DNA of 64,000 bases from Rhinopithecus roxellana (taxonomy: Eukaryota > Chordata > Mammalia > Primates > Cercopithecidae). The stretch is taken from positions 49,511,176 to 49,575,175 of the forward strand of contig NC_044554.1 in assembly GCF_007565055.1 (NCBI RefSeq). Direction: 5' to 3'. Below, in pieces: positions 10,501 through 20,756 of this stretch (position 1 is the first letter of the stretch; every line of letters begins with the position of its first letter). The notes under the pieces were generated by a model. The model searched no databases. It was not told the origin of the DNA and saw only the letters and a list, made by a program, of their open reading frames with translations. Position numbers and translations under genes: made by a program.

Positions 10501-13500
10501 TCAAATACTCCGCTGAAGAGCTCAGCTCTCTTCTCCAAGTGCGCCCTGACTCTCCTCCTGACTCTTCTTCCCACACCTCCCGGTCCCTGCTGTCTGTACT
10601 CCCTGGGAAGCTCCTCAGCTCAGACCCTGACCCTCCAGCGTCACAGTGTCACTGTGTCCCACTACCATGCTAGACATCTCTGGCCCTCTCCTGAAACCTG
10701 GCCCTGATTTTCTAACTGAATGACAGCCCCAGCTGAAAGTCCTCCTGGGACCTGTTGCTCAATACGCTGACAGCTGGACCCCTCCTCTTCCCGTCCAAAC
10801 CATTTCCCCTTCTGGACTTCTCTATTTTGTCAGCAATCTTGTCATCCGCCCACACCCCCAATCTCCAAATTGCCCTGGAGACTTTGTTTTTCCTCTTCCC
10901 CTCACCCTTGTCTTCCAGTTGCTTATCCCTGGCTAAGTCCTGGAGGCTGTGCCTTCCCAACAGCTCTGGCACACAGCTCTCACACACGAGGCTTAATGTT
11001 CATTACAACTAATATTACTAGTCCCCAAAAGTGAACTCATACCCATCACTGACCTCCCTCGAATACACATCTCTGCTGGTGAAACTTTCCAGAAAGCTTC
11101 CAAAAACACTGCTTTCACCAGCCCTCCTGACCCACCCCACACCTACTCAAAAATCATGAATGCCTCTCCAGTGCTCAAGAGCTCCTTGGGCGAGCCACTT
11201 CACCTCCTACGCCCTCCAGCCCCGCTTGCCTCTCCAAGTATAGCTCCATCATTTTCCTACAGGAACCTGCCACTTTCTGTTCTCCAAACATCCCTCTCCT
11301 CTCAGGATTCTTACGTCCTGCCCATCCTTCGAAGCCTTCCCTAATTTGCCAGGCCCCAAGTGCACTCCCTGGTCTGAGTGCCTGTGACTCACAGGACTCT
11401 GCAAAGCTCACTGGTCCTTCCTGTGCTGTGTCTGAGTGTATGTAGACATCCACACTATCAGTGGACTCTATGGATGCTTGGACTAGATGACCGTCAGGGT
11501 CATCGTCACCAGAAATTGGACGATCTTACTTCCTGAACTAGAAGGCAAGAACCATTTTGTAATTACAGCTTTTGTATTTTGAGCGTTCATGTGCTAGATA
11601 CAGAACCCAACACTCTCTAGGTATTAGCTCACCTAATCTTTACAACCACTGTATGGAGTAGATAATGTTAAAGATTGAGAAACTGAGGCTCAGGGTTCAC
11701 CTAACTTGCCCAGTCTAAGGACTTGGGAGAAGCCCAAACCAGGAATTCCATTCCAGGTCTATCTGACACCTGAAGGCTGAGCTTCTTGCAGAGATCTCTT
11801 CCCTCCCATGTCCTACTCTCTTGAGCACAGAGCACAGTGCCTGGCACGTGGTAGATGCTGGCTCAGCCAGTGTTTACCGGGGCTGACTCTTATCTCCAAG
11901 CCCTCAGGCAGAAAGAGTGCTCAGAGGAGCAGGGAGATTAACTCAAGACCCAAGAATGGGAAAAACCAAGGTGGGACTGGTGATCTCATCCCTCCCTTTA
12001 ACTTTCTGGGGTAAAGGCACAAGGAAAGGTCCACCAGATCCTCCTAACTCAGAGCCTGTGCTCTCTGTGCCCTCCCAGCCAGGCCCCACCCAGCCCCACA
12101 CCCAGCCAGGCCTCTCCTCCAGAAGAGCATTTTCTTACCATTGTTCCATCAGGCTAACCTCAGAGGATGAAACTTCCTATCCTGCCACCCCCATGTCCAC
12201 CCTGACTCTCCAATCACCTTCAAGCTTATGTTCTGGCTCCTGACTCTGCCCCGCCCCAGCACCCCGGTCCCAAGCCTTGTCCTATCACCATCCCTTACCT
12301 GGTTTTGGTTCTGAGCCGGTGGGGGCACGGGGTGCTGCTTCTCCTGCACTCGGGGCTTCTCCCTCTGCTGAGCATAGGTGAAGCTGGGAGGTTGAGGGGA
12401 GCCTGTGCTAGCGGAAAGAGCTTCGGGATGCCCCAATTTTTGATTTGGCTGTGACCCAGATCCACCTGGGGCTCCAGGACTGAACTTGGAAGCCACAGGA
12501 GTAAACTTAGGAGTCACTGGAGAAAACTTAGGGGCTGGAGCCGGAGATGAGGCCGGGGGACCTCGGGGCTGAGTGTTAGCCAAAGACACAGGCTGGGGCT
12601 GGGACTGGACATGGAGTTGGACCTGAGGCTTGGGCTGGGGCTGAACATGGAACTGTGTCTGGCTCTGAGCTGGAGCCGGAACCTGGGGCAGAGGCTGGGA
12701 GCTGGAAGGGGCCTTCCAAGGAGGCAGGGGTGCTGTGCCCCCAGCTGCAGGCTTAGTACTGGACTTAGAAATGAATGGAGTGGCCACTGGTGGGGGTACA
12801 TATCCAGATGATACCTGCAAGGGGTGGGAGAGGGAAGAGAGATGCAGTCAGGAGGACACCATCCTCCATAGCTCTATCCCCAGTCTCTCTGGCCCTGGGC
12901 CCTGCTTTTCCTACTCTGCGGTCCCTTACCCGAGCTTTGAAAGGATCATTCTTGGTCATGTCATCCAGCAGTGAGGACAGAGAGTCTATCTCCAAATCAA
13001 TACTGCTCACCTTCTCCCTGGGCTAGAGGATCAGAGGTCAGAGCACCTATTCCATGCCTCCATCCCCCCCACCCCCAAGGCAGAGGTGCAGGGGAGGTAA
13101 GAAAGGGCCCTCTTCTCCTCGCCTTGGGGGTGTCCGGTACAGCCGCCCCTCCCAGGCCTCCATACCTGCGGTGGGGACGGTATGGGGGCCTCAGGCCCTC
13201 CCTCCTCCTCCAGAGGAGGCGGCGGGGAAGGGAAGATCTCCTCCTCCAGAGGCGCAGGGGGAAATGATTCCTCGATCGGGGGAGGGGGCGGCGGGAAGGC
13301 ACCTCCCAGAGCACCTTCCGCATCGTCGCCATCCCCAGCCAGGGGAGGTGGAGGCAGGGGAAAGTCTGGGGTAGGAAGGAGAAAGACGTCGCCCGGGGTC
13401 CCTCTACCCCTCACCCAAGCTCCCCTCGGTTTACCGCTCTAAACCATAACCCAAGAACTCTCTCGGGGGTCCCAGAGCGTGTGGGGACGCAAAGGCGGGG

Positions 13501-14380
13501 CGCAGGGCGCCCTGGGAGTACCAGGTCAGGAAAGGCCGGGGGCACGGCCGAGGAGTGGTGCAGCTCCCGTTACACTTCGGAAAACGGACCCGGAGGGGAA
13601 GATTCGTGCCCCACATTCCCGCCTCCCACCCCCAAGCCGGGGACTTGGAACGGTCCCAGGAGCTCTGGCTCCCAGCCACGAGCTCCACGATGAGGTAAGA
13701 ACATCTGCTCGGGACAGGGTGGCTGCGCCCAGCCCCCTCGGCAACAACCTTTCCAGACATCCCCAGATTCCCGAAACCACTGCCCCCCACCCCGGCGCCC
13801 GCTGGGGTCCAGCTCCCAAGCCCCGCCGCATACCTTCCGGGGGCGGCGGGGGAATCTCGCCCACCCGGCCCATCTGTGCGCGCTGGGCCCCGGGTGCCGG
13901 GGGAGGCTCGCTGTCCCCGGGCCGGAAGGGATTCACTTTGGGCTTTGGGGCCACCACAGGGCCGAACTTCTTCTGCGGGGCGTAAAAAGCCGGAGCCGAG
14001 ACCGAAACGGAGATCGCGGGAGACGGGCGGGGGGCCGCCATGGCCGGGCCGGGCCGGGCTGCTGGGGTGGGTCGCCGGGTTACGCAGCGCGGAGCCGGGC
14101 TCAGAAGCCCCGGGCGGTCCCAGCTCCCCTTGGCGACCCCCATGCGCCCCCTCCCGGCGCCCCGCGCCCCCTCCCCGTGGGGCCGCCCTGCCGCTCCCCG
14201 CACCTCACCGCGGGCCGGAGCGTGCGCGCCGCGTCTCGGGTGGCCTCCTCGGCGCCGAGTCCGCGGACTCTGCGTCCCGGTCCGGAGCAGCCTCCAGCCG
14301 GGCGGGGAGGGACACACGGAAGGAGGAGGGAGGGAGGAGGGAGGGGGCGGGGAGAGAGCGGCGCCCAGACCATACAAGGA
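4505..14380 (-). CDS. ZYX: ZYX, zyxin (complete coding sequence)
   Basis: Focal-adhesion and stress-fibre LIM protein. It binds alpha-actinin and Ena/VASP, senses tension and can shuttle to the nucleus. Nine coding exons on the - strand join in frame: 14041-13834, 13365-13166, 13022-12930, 12814-12299, 7339-7219, 7106-6937, 6848-6670, 5776-5656 and 5044-4940. They encode 570 aa, two fewer than I recall for human; a QP pair in the QPQPKPQ stretch is shorter. Layout: N-terminal MAAPRPSPAI, four FPPPP-like EVH1-binding motifs (about 71-120), a proline/glutamine-rich middle, a leucine-rich LTLKEVEELEQLTQQL segment (about 349-364, nuclear-export-like), then three LIM domains with complete C-x2-C...H-x2-C ligands (about 382-434, 442-493, 502-566), ending TARAQS. 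The first exon is probably non-coding, inside a CpG island. The ATG (14041-14039) has a strong context (gccATGG). Confidence 0.97.
4524..4529 (-). promoter_or_regulatory. ZYX: ZYX poly(A) signal AATAAA
   Basis: AATAAA on the - strand inside a T-run on the + strand, about 410 bp after the ZYX stop codon. It faces the EPHA1 signal at 4421-4426. Confidence 0.75.
4940..5044 (-). CDS. ZYX: ZYX exon 10, coding part (LIM3 end)
   Basis: Encodes DCGKPLSIEADDNGCFPLDG, the last zinc ligands (CRKCH) and TARAQS, with TGA at 4942-4940. The 3' UTR continues to about 4505. Confidence 0.96.
   Translation of the reverse strand, partial: DCGKPLSIEADDNGCFPLDGHVLCRKCHTARAQS
5656..5776 (-). CDS. ZYX: ZYX exon 9 (LIM3 start)
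   Basis: 121 bp. It encodes QYAPRCSVCSEPIMPEPGRD and ...NFHMKCYKCE, the first zinc module of LIM3. Acceptor ccttcag, donor gtcagc. Confidence 0.96.
6670..6848 (-). CDS. ZYX: ZYX exon 8 (LIM2)
   Basis: 179 bp. It encodes the whole of LIM2: KCNTCGEPITDRMLRATGKA, HPHCFTCVVC and HCVPDYH. All eight zinc ligands are present. Confidence 0.97.
6937..7106 (-). CDS. ZYX: ZYX exon 7 (LIM1)
   Basis: 170 bp. It encodes LCGRCHQPLARAQPAVRALG, HIACFTCHQC and YCEGCYT, which is LIM1. Val is present where I recall Ala in human ('HQCVQQ'). Confidence 0.96.
7219..7339 (-). CDS. ZYX: ZYX exon 6 (leucine-rich linker)
   Basis: 121 bp. It encodes VRSPGAPGPLTLKEVEELEQ, LTQQLMQDMEHPQRQNVAVN. This leucine-rich stretch just before the LIM domains resembles a nuclear-export signal. 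Acceptor attgcag, donor gtgagc. Confidence 0.96.
9405..10316. repeat. CA-rich degenerate simple repeat / minisatellite
   Basis: About 640 bp of degenerate (CA)n with CACCACT, TCACA and CATATA variants, interrupted by an Alu. It includes a 51-bp tandem duplication (9941 onward and 9992 onward) and a short pure (CA)n run near 10270-10290. The apparent His/Thr-rich open frames in this block are artefacts of the repeat. Confidence 0.9.
9586..9854 (+). repeat. Alu SINE inside the CA-rich block, with perfect 15-bp target duplication
   Basis: Sense Alu with head 'gccaggcacggtggctcaag' and a pure poly(A) tail. Identical flanks 'agatataccacacca' occur at 9571-9585 and 9855-9869, a perfect target-site duplication. 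The second monomer is shortened: the usual 'cactgcactccagcctgg' region is reduced to 'cctgcactcc'. Confidence 0.95.
11577..11770 (+). repeat. MIR-like ancient SINE fragment
   Basis: Degenerate match to the MIR pattern: '...aggtattagctcacctaatctttacaac...' followed by 'gagaaactgaggctcag' and 'aacttgcccag'. Family recognised from memory of the core motif. Confidence 0.65.
12299..12814 (-). CDS. ZYX: ZYX exon 5 (proline/glutamine-rich region)
   Basis: 516 bp, the largest coding exon, phase 0. It encodes 172 low-complexity residues with QPQPKPQ and KFSPVTPKFTPVASKFSP repeats. This is the region in which phosphorylation sites and partner-binding sites are known in zyxin. Donor gtaaggg. Confidence 0.96.
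12930..13022 (-). CDS. ZYX: ZYX exon 4
   Basis: 93 bp, phase 0. It encodes PREKVSSIDLEIDSLSSLLD then DMTKNDPFKAR, an acidic-hydrophobic helix-like segment reminiscent of LD motifs. I chose acceptor ctctag at 13023-13028 over the nearer 'cccag' because only the former keeps the reading frame. Confidence 0.94.
13166..13365 (-). CDS. ZYX: ZYX exon 3 (Ena/VASP-binding repeats)
   Basis: 200 bp. It encodes four Phe-Pro motifs in acidic context: DFPLPPPPL, AFPPPPPPI, SFPPAPLEE and IFPSPPPPL. These are the ActA-like EVH1 ligands that recruit Mena/VASP. Acceptor accccag, donor gtatgg. Confidence 0.96.
13834..14041 (-). CDS. ZYX: ZYX exon 2, coding start
   Basis: Encodes residues 1-69: MAAPRPSPAISVSVSAPAFY, then KKFGPVVAPKPKVNPFRPGD and EIPPPPPE. 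The ATG at 14041-14039 is preceded by a plausible acceptor 'caccccag' about 25 bp upstream, implying a non-coding first exon. Donor gtatgc. Confidence 0.95.
14209..14380 (-). promoter_or_regulatory. ZYX: Probable ZYX non-coding exon 1 and core promoter
   Basis: A strong donor (gcg|gtgaggtgcgg) ends at 14209 on the - strand inside GC-dense sequence, consistent with the first, non-coding zyxin exon. The 5' end is not visible. A CArG-like box lies at 14370-14379. Confidence 0.55.
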
Positions 14381-15308
14381 GCGGCCCGGAGAGGGGGCGG
14401 GGAGAGCGGGGAAGGGCGGACCAGGCAGGAAACTCCCCCAGGAAGGGGCCCTGATCCTGCCTCAGGCCAGAGGCTCCGCCGGGGTCCGCCCGCCCCCACC
14501 CCACTCCACTCACTGCCGCCCCCGCCGCCCCGGCCCGGCTCAGACCCCCGCTCCCTGAGCACAGGCCTCTGATGTCATTTCCTGACCTGCCCTCCCCCCG
14601 CGCCCGACCCGCGGGTGCCCGAGATCTGACTCACCGTCCCCCTCCGGGCTTAGCCGGCGGAGGTAGGGCGGGTGCCGCAGAGGTAGCCACGCAGCCCCTG
14701 TGCGCCTCCGGCCCGGCCCAGCGACCTCCTCTCGGGCCTGCCGTTACCCGGTCCCCTCCAGCCACCACCCGCTACCCGACCACCTCCGAGTCCGCCTGGG
14801 GTGGCCGAACGTATGGAGCTGGGCTCCAGGGTGCACGAGAATGGGGGATGAGGAGCGGGGCGTTCTCCCACCCAGCACCCCCCAGCTGACTCTGTGCCCG
14901 GAGGGGGTGTGTGAGCCGGAACCTCCAGCATTCTCGGGGATACGAACTTCCAACGCTGGGCAGCCTCTTAAGGCTTCTAGGAATTCGCATCCTCCGCGCC
15001 CCCGCCAACGGATCGGTTGCGAGAGGGACCGTTCGGGCCCGCGGGGCCGGGAATGGAGGTGGGAGGGCGGGGCCGAGGCCGCGGCCGCCTGCGGACTGGG
15101 GACCCGGGAGGACGGACGCGGACGCGGGCTGCTAGTCTTTTACGGCTCTTCAGCGCCCACCACTACCCACTCCTCTAGGAGAACCCGGGCGACGGTGGGG
15201 CTCTTGGGCATTCTGAGACTGCGCTTGGTGGAGCCCCCTACTGGCCCGACCGGATTTCTCAGCCTGCTACTCAGCCCCAGGCTACGCGAAAGAGGCCGGA
15301 CCCGGGTA

Positions 15309-15360
15309 ATTCTTCTAGTTCTTCTTCTTCTTCTTTTTCTTCTTCTTCTTTTTTTTTTTA
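15309..15360 (+). repeat. (CTT)n microsatellite
   Basis: Imperfect ttc/tct repeat followed by a T-run, at the upstream edge of the ZYX CpG island. Confidence 0.9.
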
Positions 15361-16723
15361 ATTGCACTGGGAAACTTACCCAATCTCGGCCCCAGTTCTT
15401 TCCCACTCACTATCTGCAAACTAAGAGTCATGGCCTTTCGCCCGCTAGTCCAATATGCATCCCTAGGCGCTTCATTTTATCTCTTGTCAGCTTTTACTGC
15501 CTCCTGAGGCCTTCCTCTTGTTCACACTGAGTGTCCAGTCCCTCCAAATCTGACTACACTCTACTGGCAAGGAACACCTGGGCCATGTTTTAGAGATCAT
15601 CCGAAGACTAACCCCAAAAGTTTATGAAGAGAAAGCGGAGGACAAGCTGGAGATGGACCCGGGTCACACCCAGGTAGAGGCAGGATCTAAACTGAAACTG
15701 GTGTCAAATCTGGTTGCCTTGCACCCCTGATACCAGGTGAAGCAACACTGGGCAGGATAGAGCAGAGTGAGGTCAGAGTGTGAAGATCCAGCCTGATGCC
15801 CAAACTGACGCCTCTTCATTCTCCCCCGCTCCATCTGTAAAAGTCAAGGGTTAATCCATCTACTTTATTGCATTATATGGAGAAATAAATGAAATGTCAT
15901 AGCTGTATGCTCTATAAGACTTAGTATTATTATTCAAATTCCAGTTCTGCCCAGAATGAAAATTCTGACCCGGTTACACTAAGGCGTTTTCTCCCATATG
16001 TCCCTTTCTGGGTTGCCAGGCACATCTCTCAGGGGCCTTGGTATTTGTAATGTCCTCTCTTTCCTTCAACCTTATTAAGTCCTTAATTATACCTAAGACG
16101 ACATCTTAATCACCTTCACAAACCCCACTGATCTTTTTCTCTACTATCTCATTGTCTTTGTCACCACCAGTATTTCTCACAGCCACAGGCATGTGTGGCC
16201 ATGTATGATGGGAAGTACACAGTGCACACCTCTCTGACACGCTCAAGCCAGTCCTGGGCCTGTCTGAAGACCTGTTAGAAATTTGATACTGGAGTTCCTG
16301 TGCATGTTGGAGATTGTGTCTTGGGCTTCACAGACCAAAAGTCTCATCACAAATCCTTCAAAATATGGCCCCTTTGGGGAAAAAAAAGATAGTTAAGAAG
16401 ATGATTTCCAGATAACTTCATAGGAATAAAAGCCATCTATCCTCTAAATGTCTCCTTAAGTAATGTGTGTGTGCAAAATAGAGTATGTGTAATTGTTAGG
16501 CAGCTGAACCTATTTATAAATCAGAAATAGAAGAGTGCGTAGGCAGGCATAGTTTTACTGACAACTAAGAGCATTCAGGATGCAGAATATTCAAACAAAG
16601 ACTTTTAAGCCAGCCATTCTAAATACAACTAGAGACATCCAGAGTATCCCAGAAGAACAGAATCACTGCCCAAGATGTCTCAAGAGGAGCAGCAGAGTCA
16701 TTGCTCTTAAAATGAAGACAATG

Positions 16724-17023
16724 GGCTGGGCACAGTGGCTCATTCCTGTAATCCCAGCACTTTGGGAGGCCAAGGCAGGCAGATCACTTGAGGTCGGAAA
16801 TTTGAGACCAGCCTGACCAACATGGTGAAACCCCATCTCTATTAAAAATACAAAAATTAGCCTGGCGAGGTGGCGGGAGCCTGTAGTCCCAGCTACTGGA
16901 GAGGCTGAGGCAGGAGAATCACTTGAACCCAGGAGGCGGAGGTTGCAGTGAGCCGAGATCACGCTACTGCACTCCAGCCTGGGCAACAGAGTAAGATTCT
17001 GTCTCAAAAAAAAAAAAAAAAAA
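16724..17023 (+). repeat. Alu SINE (sense)
   Basis: Full-length Alu with head 'ggctgggcacagtggctcat' and poly(A) to 17023. The flanks 'aaaatgaagacaatg' and 'aaatgcagaaaatg' look like a decayed target duplication. Confidence 0.95.
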
Positions 17024-17570
17024 TGCAGAAAATGAACAAGAGTGGTCTTAATGACTGGGCTTTTTTCTTAAGTAGGCAATTCTAATTGATATCCTTAGGC
17101 AGTATGTGCGAAGTACAGCAAATAAGTTCCTGATTAAAGAATGTCCAACAGCTTAAGACCAGGGCAGGGAGACAGTGAGAAAGTGGCCACTGCCCTTTAC
17201 TACCTAAAACATCTCCACGCACCTCCAAGGATTTATAACCATCAGGTACCAGAAAGTTTTATTCAAGAGTGCACAGCATAAAGTACGAAGTTAAGAGCAG
17301 TCATGGAAGGAAAAGGAAAAGACAGTGTCACGACAAAAAATGATTTCTAAAATGGAAAGAGAAATGCAACCAGGAGGTTCTTTCCATATGCCAACTGCAG
17401 ATGGATAGAGGTTCAATAATAGGCCAGGCACCATGCAAAGCATTCTGAAAACAGCAACAATAGCAGCACCCTAACAATGACATCAACAACTATAATAGCA
17501 GCACACGCTGAGAGAATGCTTAGAATATTGTTTGAGGTGAAATGCTAAGCACTGTAAATATATTAGCCCC

Positions 17571-17870
17571 GGCCAGGCACAGTGGCTCATGCCTGTTATC
17601 CCAGCACTTTGGGAGGCCGAGGTGGGTAGATCACCTGAGGTCAGGAGTTCGAGACCAGCCTTGCCGACATATAGTGAAACCCCATCTCTACTAAAAATAC
17701 AAAAATTAGCTGGGTGTGGTGGTGTGTGCCTGTAGCCTCAGCTACTCAGGAGGCTAAGATGGGAGAATCACTTGAAACTGTGACACGGAGTTTGCAGTGA
17801 GCCAAAATGGTACCACTGCACTCCAGCCTGGGTGACAGATAGAGACTCTGTCTCAAAAAACAAACAAACA

Positions 17871-17872
<2 letters not shown>
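17571..17872 (+). repeat. Alu SINE (sense)
   Basis: Head 'ggccaggcacagtggctcat'. The tail is 'caaaaaacaaacaaacaaac' leading into an (AT)n run. Confidence 0.95.

Positions 17873-17911
<39 letters not shown>
17873..17911. repeat. (AT)n microsatellite in an Alu tail
   Basis: About 18 uninterrupted AT units directly downstream of the Alu A-rich tail, a typical birthplace for microsatellites. Confidence 0.95.
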
Positions 17912-17912
<1 letters not shown>

Positions 17913-18344
17913 CCATCTAATGATCACTATAAACCTGTGAGGAATATACATCATTACCCCATTTTTAATTTAAGGAAACAGGCTAACTGGATGTTGGATT
18001 TTTCACTCTCTAAATTGCAAAAATTTTTTGCAACACAAATATTAAGACTCTCCTGCCCCATCCTTGCTTCTATCCTTGTATTCCATCACTTCTCCTCAGG
18101 CCTTCCTACCTCGTCCATCAACAGCCCCTTTCAAGTCTGCCTTCACCCCAACACCCCTACTTTATACCTGTGGGCCACCATTTTCTCTTTCTGTCTCATG
18201 ACACCATCAAATTCTGTCTGTCTGTTTATGTATCTGTCTATCTGCATGTGAACACATACACACATTTTGTATATGCAAGCTATATGTATACGTGCTTTTG
18301 TAAAATAGCACATTTCCAGAAGACGTCAAGAATTGTTAACAGTA

Positions 18345-18630
18345 CAGTCAGGTTCAGTGGCTCACACCTGTAATCTCACCACCTTGGGAGGCTGAGGTGG
18401 GCGGATCACTTGAGCCTGGGAGTTCAAGACCAGGCACGGCCAACATGGAGAAACCCCGTCTCTAGAAAAAATACAAACATAAGCTGGGTTGGTGGTGTGC
18501 GCCTGTAATTCCAGCTACAAGAATTGCTTGAACCAGGAGGCAGAGGTTGCAGTAAGCCGAGATCGTGCCACTGCACTCCATCCTGGGCGAAGGAATGAGA
18601 CTGTGTCAAAAAAAAAATAAATAAATAACA
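18345..18630 (+). repeat. Alu SINE (sense) with perfect 17-bp target duplication
   Basis: Flanking direct repeats 'aagaattgttaacagta' at 18328-18344 and 18631-18647 are identical. The body is diverged and lacks part of the linker before 'caagaattgcttgaacc'. The tail ends in aaat units. Confidence 0.95.
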
Positions 18631-19368
18631 AAGAATTGTTAACAGTAGTTAATGTTGGAGAGTAGATAGGGGAGGACAGAAGGCTTTTATACTGTTGTAT
18701 TTTGTCCCTGTGAACATATATTACTTTATAATCTGAAAAAAAAAAAAAGAAAGAAAGGAGAGAAATGAAAGAGCCATTGTATCTTTTTCCTGATATCGGA
18801 GCACCTCCCTTGCACTGAGTACTGTGTGCACTCGGCCTGCGGCTTCCCACTTGCTACCAGATTTACTGCCCCCCTCATCCCACTGGCCTGCGTGCTAGTA
18901 CAAAAGAATCTCTCCCTGGAGGGACTGCAGGCACGGTGGGTGATGAACCATGGATGGGTTGGGCAGGCATCAGGATGAGATTAGGGTGAAGCACACAGCA
19001 AGACCCAGAGATCTTTGCAGTCAAGGCCGAGGTTGAGCAGCCTCTTGCCCTGTCCAAGGGCCACTCCCCCAAGAAAGGAGTGGGACTGACAACCACAAAT
19101 GCCCAGTTTTCCTTCTTTCTTCAGGGTCAGCCCAGGAGGCTGACATCAGAGCATCATCCCCCATACACTTTCCCTCCCATTCCCAACCTCAGTTCAGCCA
19201 ACATTTACCAATTAACTTCTATATTCCAGGCACTCTGGATATAAATAAAAATAAACTCAGTTCTTGCCCTCAAGAAACTCTCCATCTTGGGGGGGAGGGG
19301 TGGTGGGAAATACTTAAGTAGATAGTTTTAGTATAATAAGTGTTAAGGTTAGAAAAAAAAAATTTTTC

Positions 19369-19675
19369 GCCGGGCGCGGTGGCTCAAGCCTGTAATCCCA
19401 GCACTTTGGGAGGCCGAGACGGGTGGATCACGAGGTCAGGAGATCGAGACCATCCTGGCTAACCCGGTGAAACCCCGTCTCTACTAAAAAATACAAAAAA
19501 CTAGCCGGGCGAGGTGGCGGGCGCCTGTAGTCCCAGCTACTCGGGAGGCTGAGGCAGGAGAATGACGTAAACCCGGGAGGCGGAGCTTGCAGTGAGCTGA
19601 GATCCGGCCACTGCACTCCAACCTGGGCAACAGAGCTAGACTCCGTCTCAAAAAAAAAAAAAAAGAAAAAAAAGA
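19369..19675 (+). repeat. Young AluY, Old World monkey AluYR-like
   Basis: Near-consensus Alu with 'ggctcaagcctgtaat', 'ctagccgggcgaggtggcgg' and 'gatccggccactgcactcca'. These are the changes I associate with cercopithecid-specific AluY subfamilies. The flanks are A/T-run duplications (agaaaaaaaaaattttt). Confidence 0.88.
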
Positions 19676-20756
19676 AAAAAAAATTTTCTAATCACCCGCC
19701 CAATAGAGCTGGCTTGGTTTGGCTACTAATTACAATACCTGGATGGCCTTCTCACCGTGTAACCTCATTATTATTCCACCAGATCAGAAGCAGCAGTGAA
19801 GATTCCAGGACCAGGGAATGAGAGTCAACATAAGACATCCAGGGAGCAGAGGTCAGAAGGCAGGAGTCCCCTCATCCCAAGGGCTGGGCCAGCAAGCGTC
19901 GGCAGCCAGAAATGTGTGGTGGGTGGAAGGGGCAGAGTGAAGCAGATGGTCAGATGGCGAGGAGTCAGCAACCAAGGGAGCCCAGAAGGACGGACAGGAA
20001 AAGAGACCCAAGGCACCAACAGCAGCACAGCCAGGTTGCTGGCACCGAGGCAGCCGCTAGTGGAGCATCAGCTGCCTTCATCCTTCCTGCACCCAGAGGA
20101 AGCCAAAATCAGAGAGCCTGGCCCGGAAGCTGGAGTGTTTGTCACTGAAAATAGTCGACTAAGTCACTGGTGGGAGTAAACACTGCAGAGTAGAGGCTGA
20201 ATGTAGGTAGATAACCCATCTTGCTTGACGTGACAAATACTAGTTGCTTCTAGTTGCTCCCCTACCTCCACTTCCTTTAATAAGGTGGGCTTCATATGAA
20301 GAAACCCAGTAGGCTGAACAGACACAGTAAGTGGGTGCTTCTCAGCCACCCTCAGAGCTTGCTCAAGCTTCCTTAGGCTGCCCTTCCTGCCACCCGGTTT
20401 GTAGTTATTTATGCCACCCACAGAGATGTGACCCATGTAGCCAATGGACACTGTCTCAGAAAAAGGGAGCAGGTGGACCCATTAAGGTCTACCAACAACA
20501 GCAGACTCAGACTCTCAACATGCCTGAGCAAGCCAGTAGACAGGCCTTTGTACCCAAGTGTGAGATACTACCAGAAGACACTCATGCCATTCAATCAGCT
20601 CCCTGGTTCCAGCAAAGTCGTTCCAGTGTGCCTAAGAATAGTGGAGTAGGGCACAGTGCGTTTGCTCTATACATTTGCTGACTGAAACTGAGTTCCAGAA
20701 CCATTGAAATCTCACTCTAGATCAAGGCAGGCCCTGTATTTGGTAAAGCTTAAGGA

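Larger units (their letters stand above)
7340..12298 (-). other. ZYX: ZYX intron 5 (about 5 kb)
   Basis: The longest ZYX intron. It holds a CA-rich satellite-like block (about 9405-10316), one Alu inside that block, and a MIR-like fragment near 11577-11770. The stretches 7340-9400, 10320-11570 and 11880-12298 are pyrimidine-rich single-copy-looking sequence in which I see no coding exon or RNA gene. Small open frames there lack conserved motifs. Confidence 0.85.
13050..15160. promoter_or_regulatory. CpG island at the ZYX 5' end
   Basis: Dense CpG and GC across ZYX exons 1-3 and upstream, with many GGGCGG boxes. The GC content drops abruptly at about 15300, where a CTT microsatellite begins. 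The long open frames here on both strands are compositional. Confidence 0.8.
17540..17990 (+). repeat. MIR-like element split by an Alu
   Basis: Left part 'atgctaagcactgtaaatat' (17541-17560) and right part 'aaacctgtgaggaatataca...ttaccccatttt...aaggaaaca' (after 17910) read as one MIR core interrupted by the Alu at 17571. Confidence 0.6.

Noticed and set aside
12965..13021. Nearer acceptor 'cccag' at 13018-13022 for ZYX exon 4
   Set aside because: Using it would shift the frame relative to exon 3, which ends in phase 0; acceptor ctctag at 13023-13028 keeps P-R-E-K in frame.
13526..14572. Open frames of 150-283 codons at the ZYX 5' end
   Set aside because: They are compositional artefacts of the CpG island; the 283-codon frame merely includes zyxin exon 2 plus intron and leader sequence.
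19796..20179. 127-codon ORF in intergenic DNA
   Set aside because: Low complexity, no known motif, no splice context; nothing beyond chance length.
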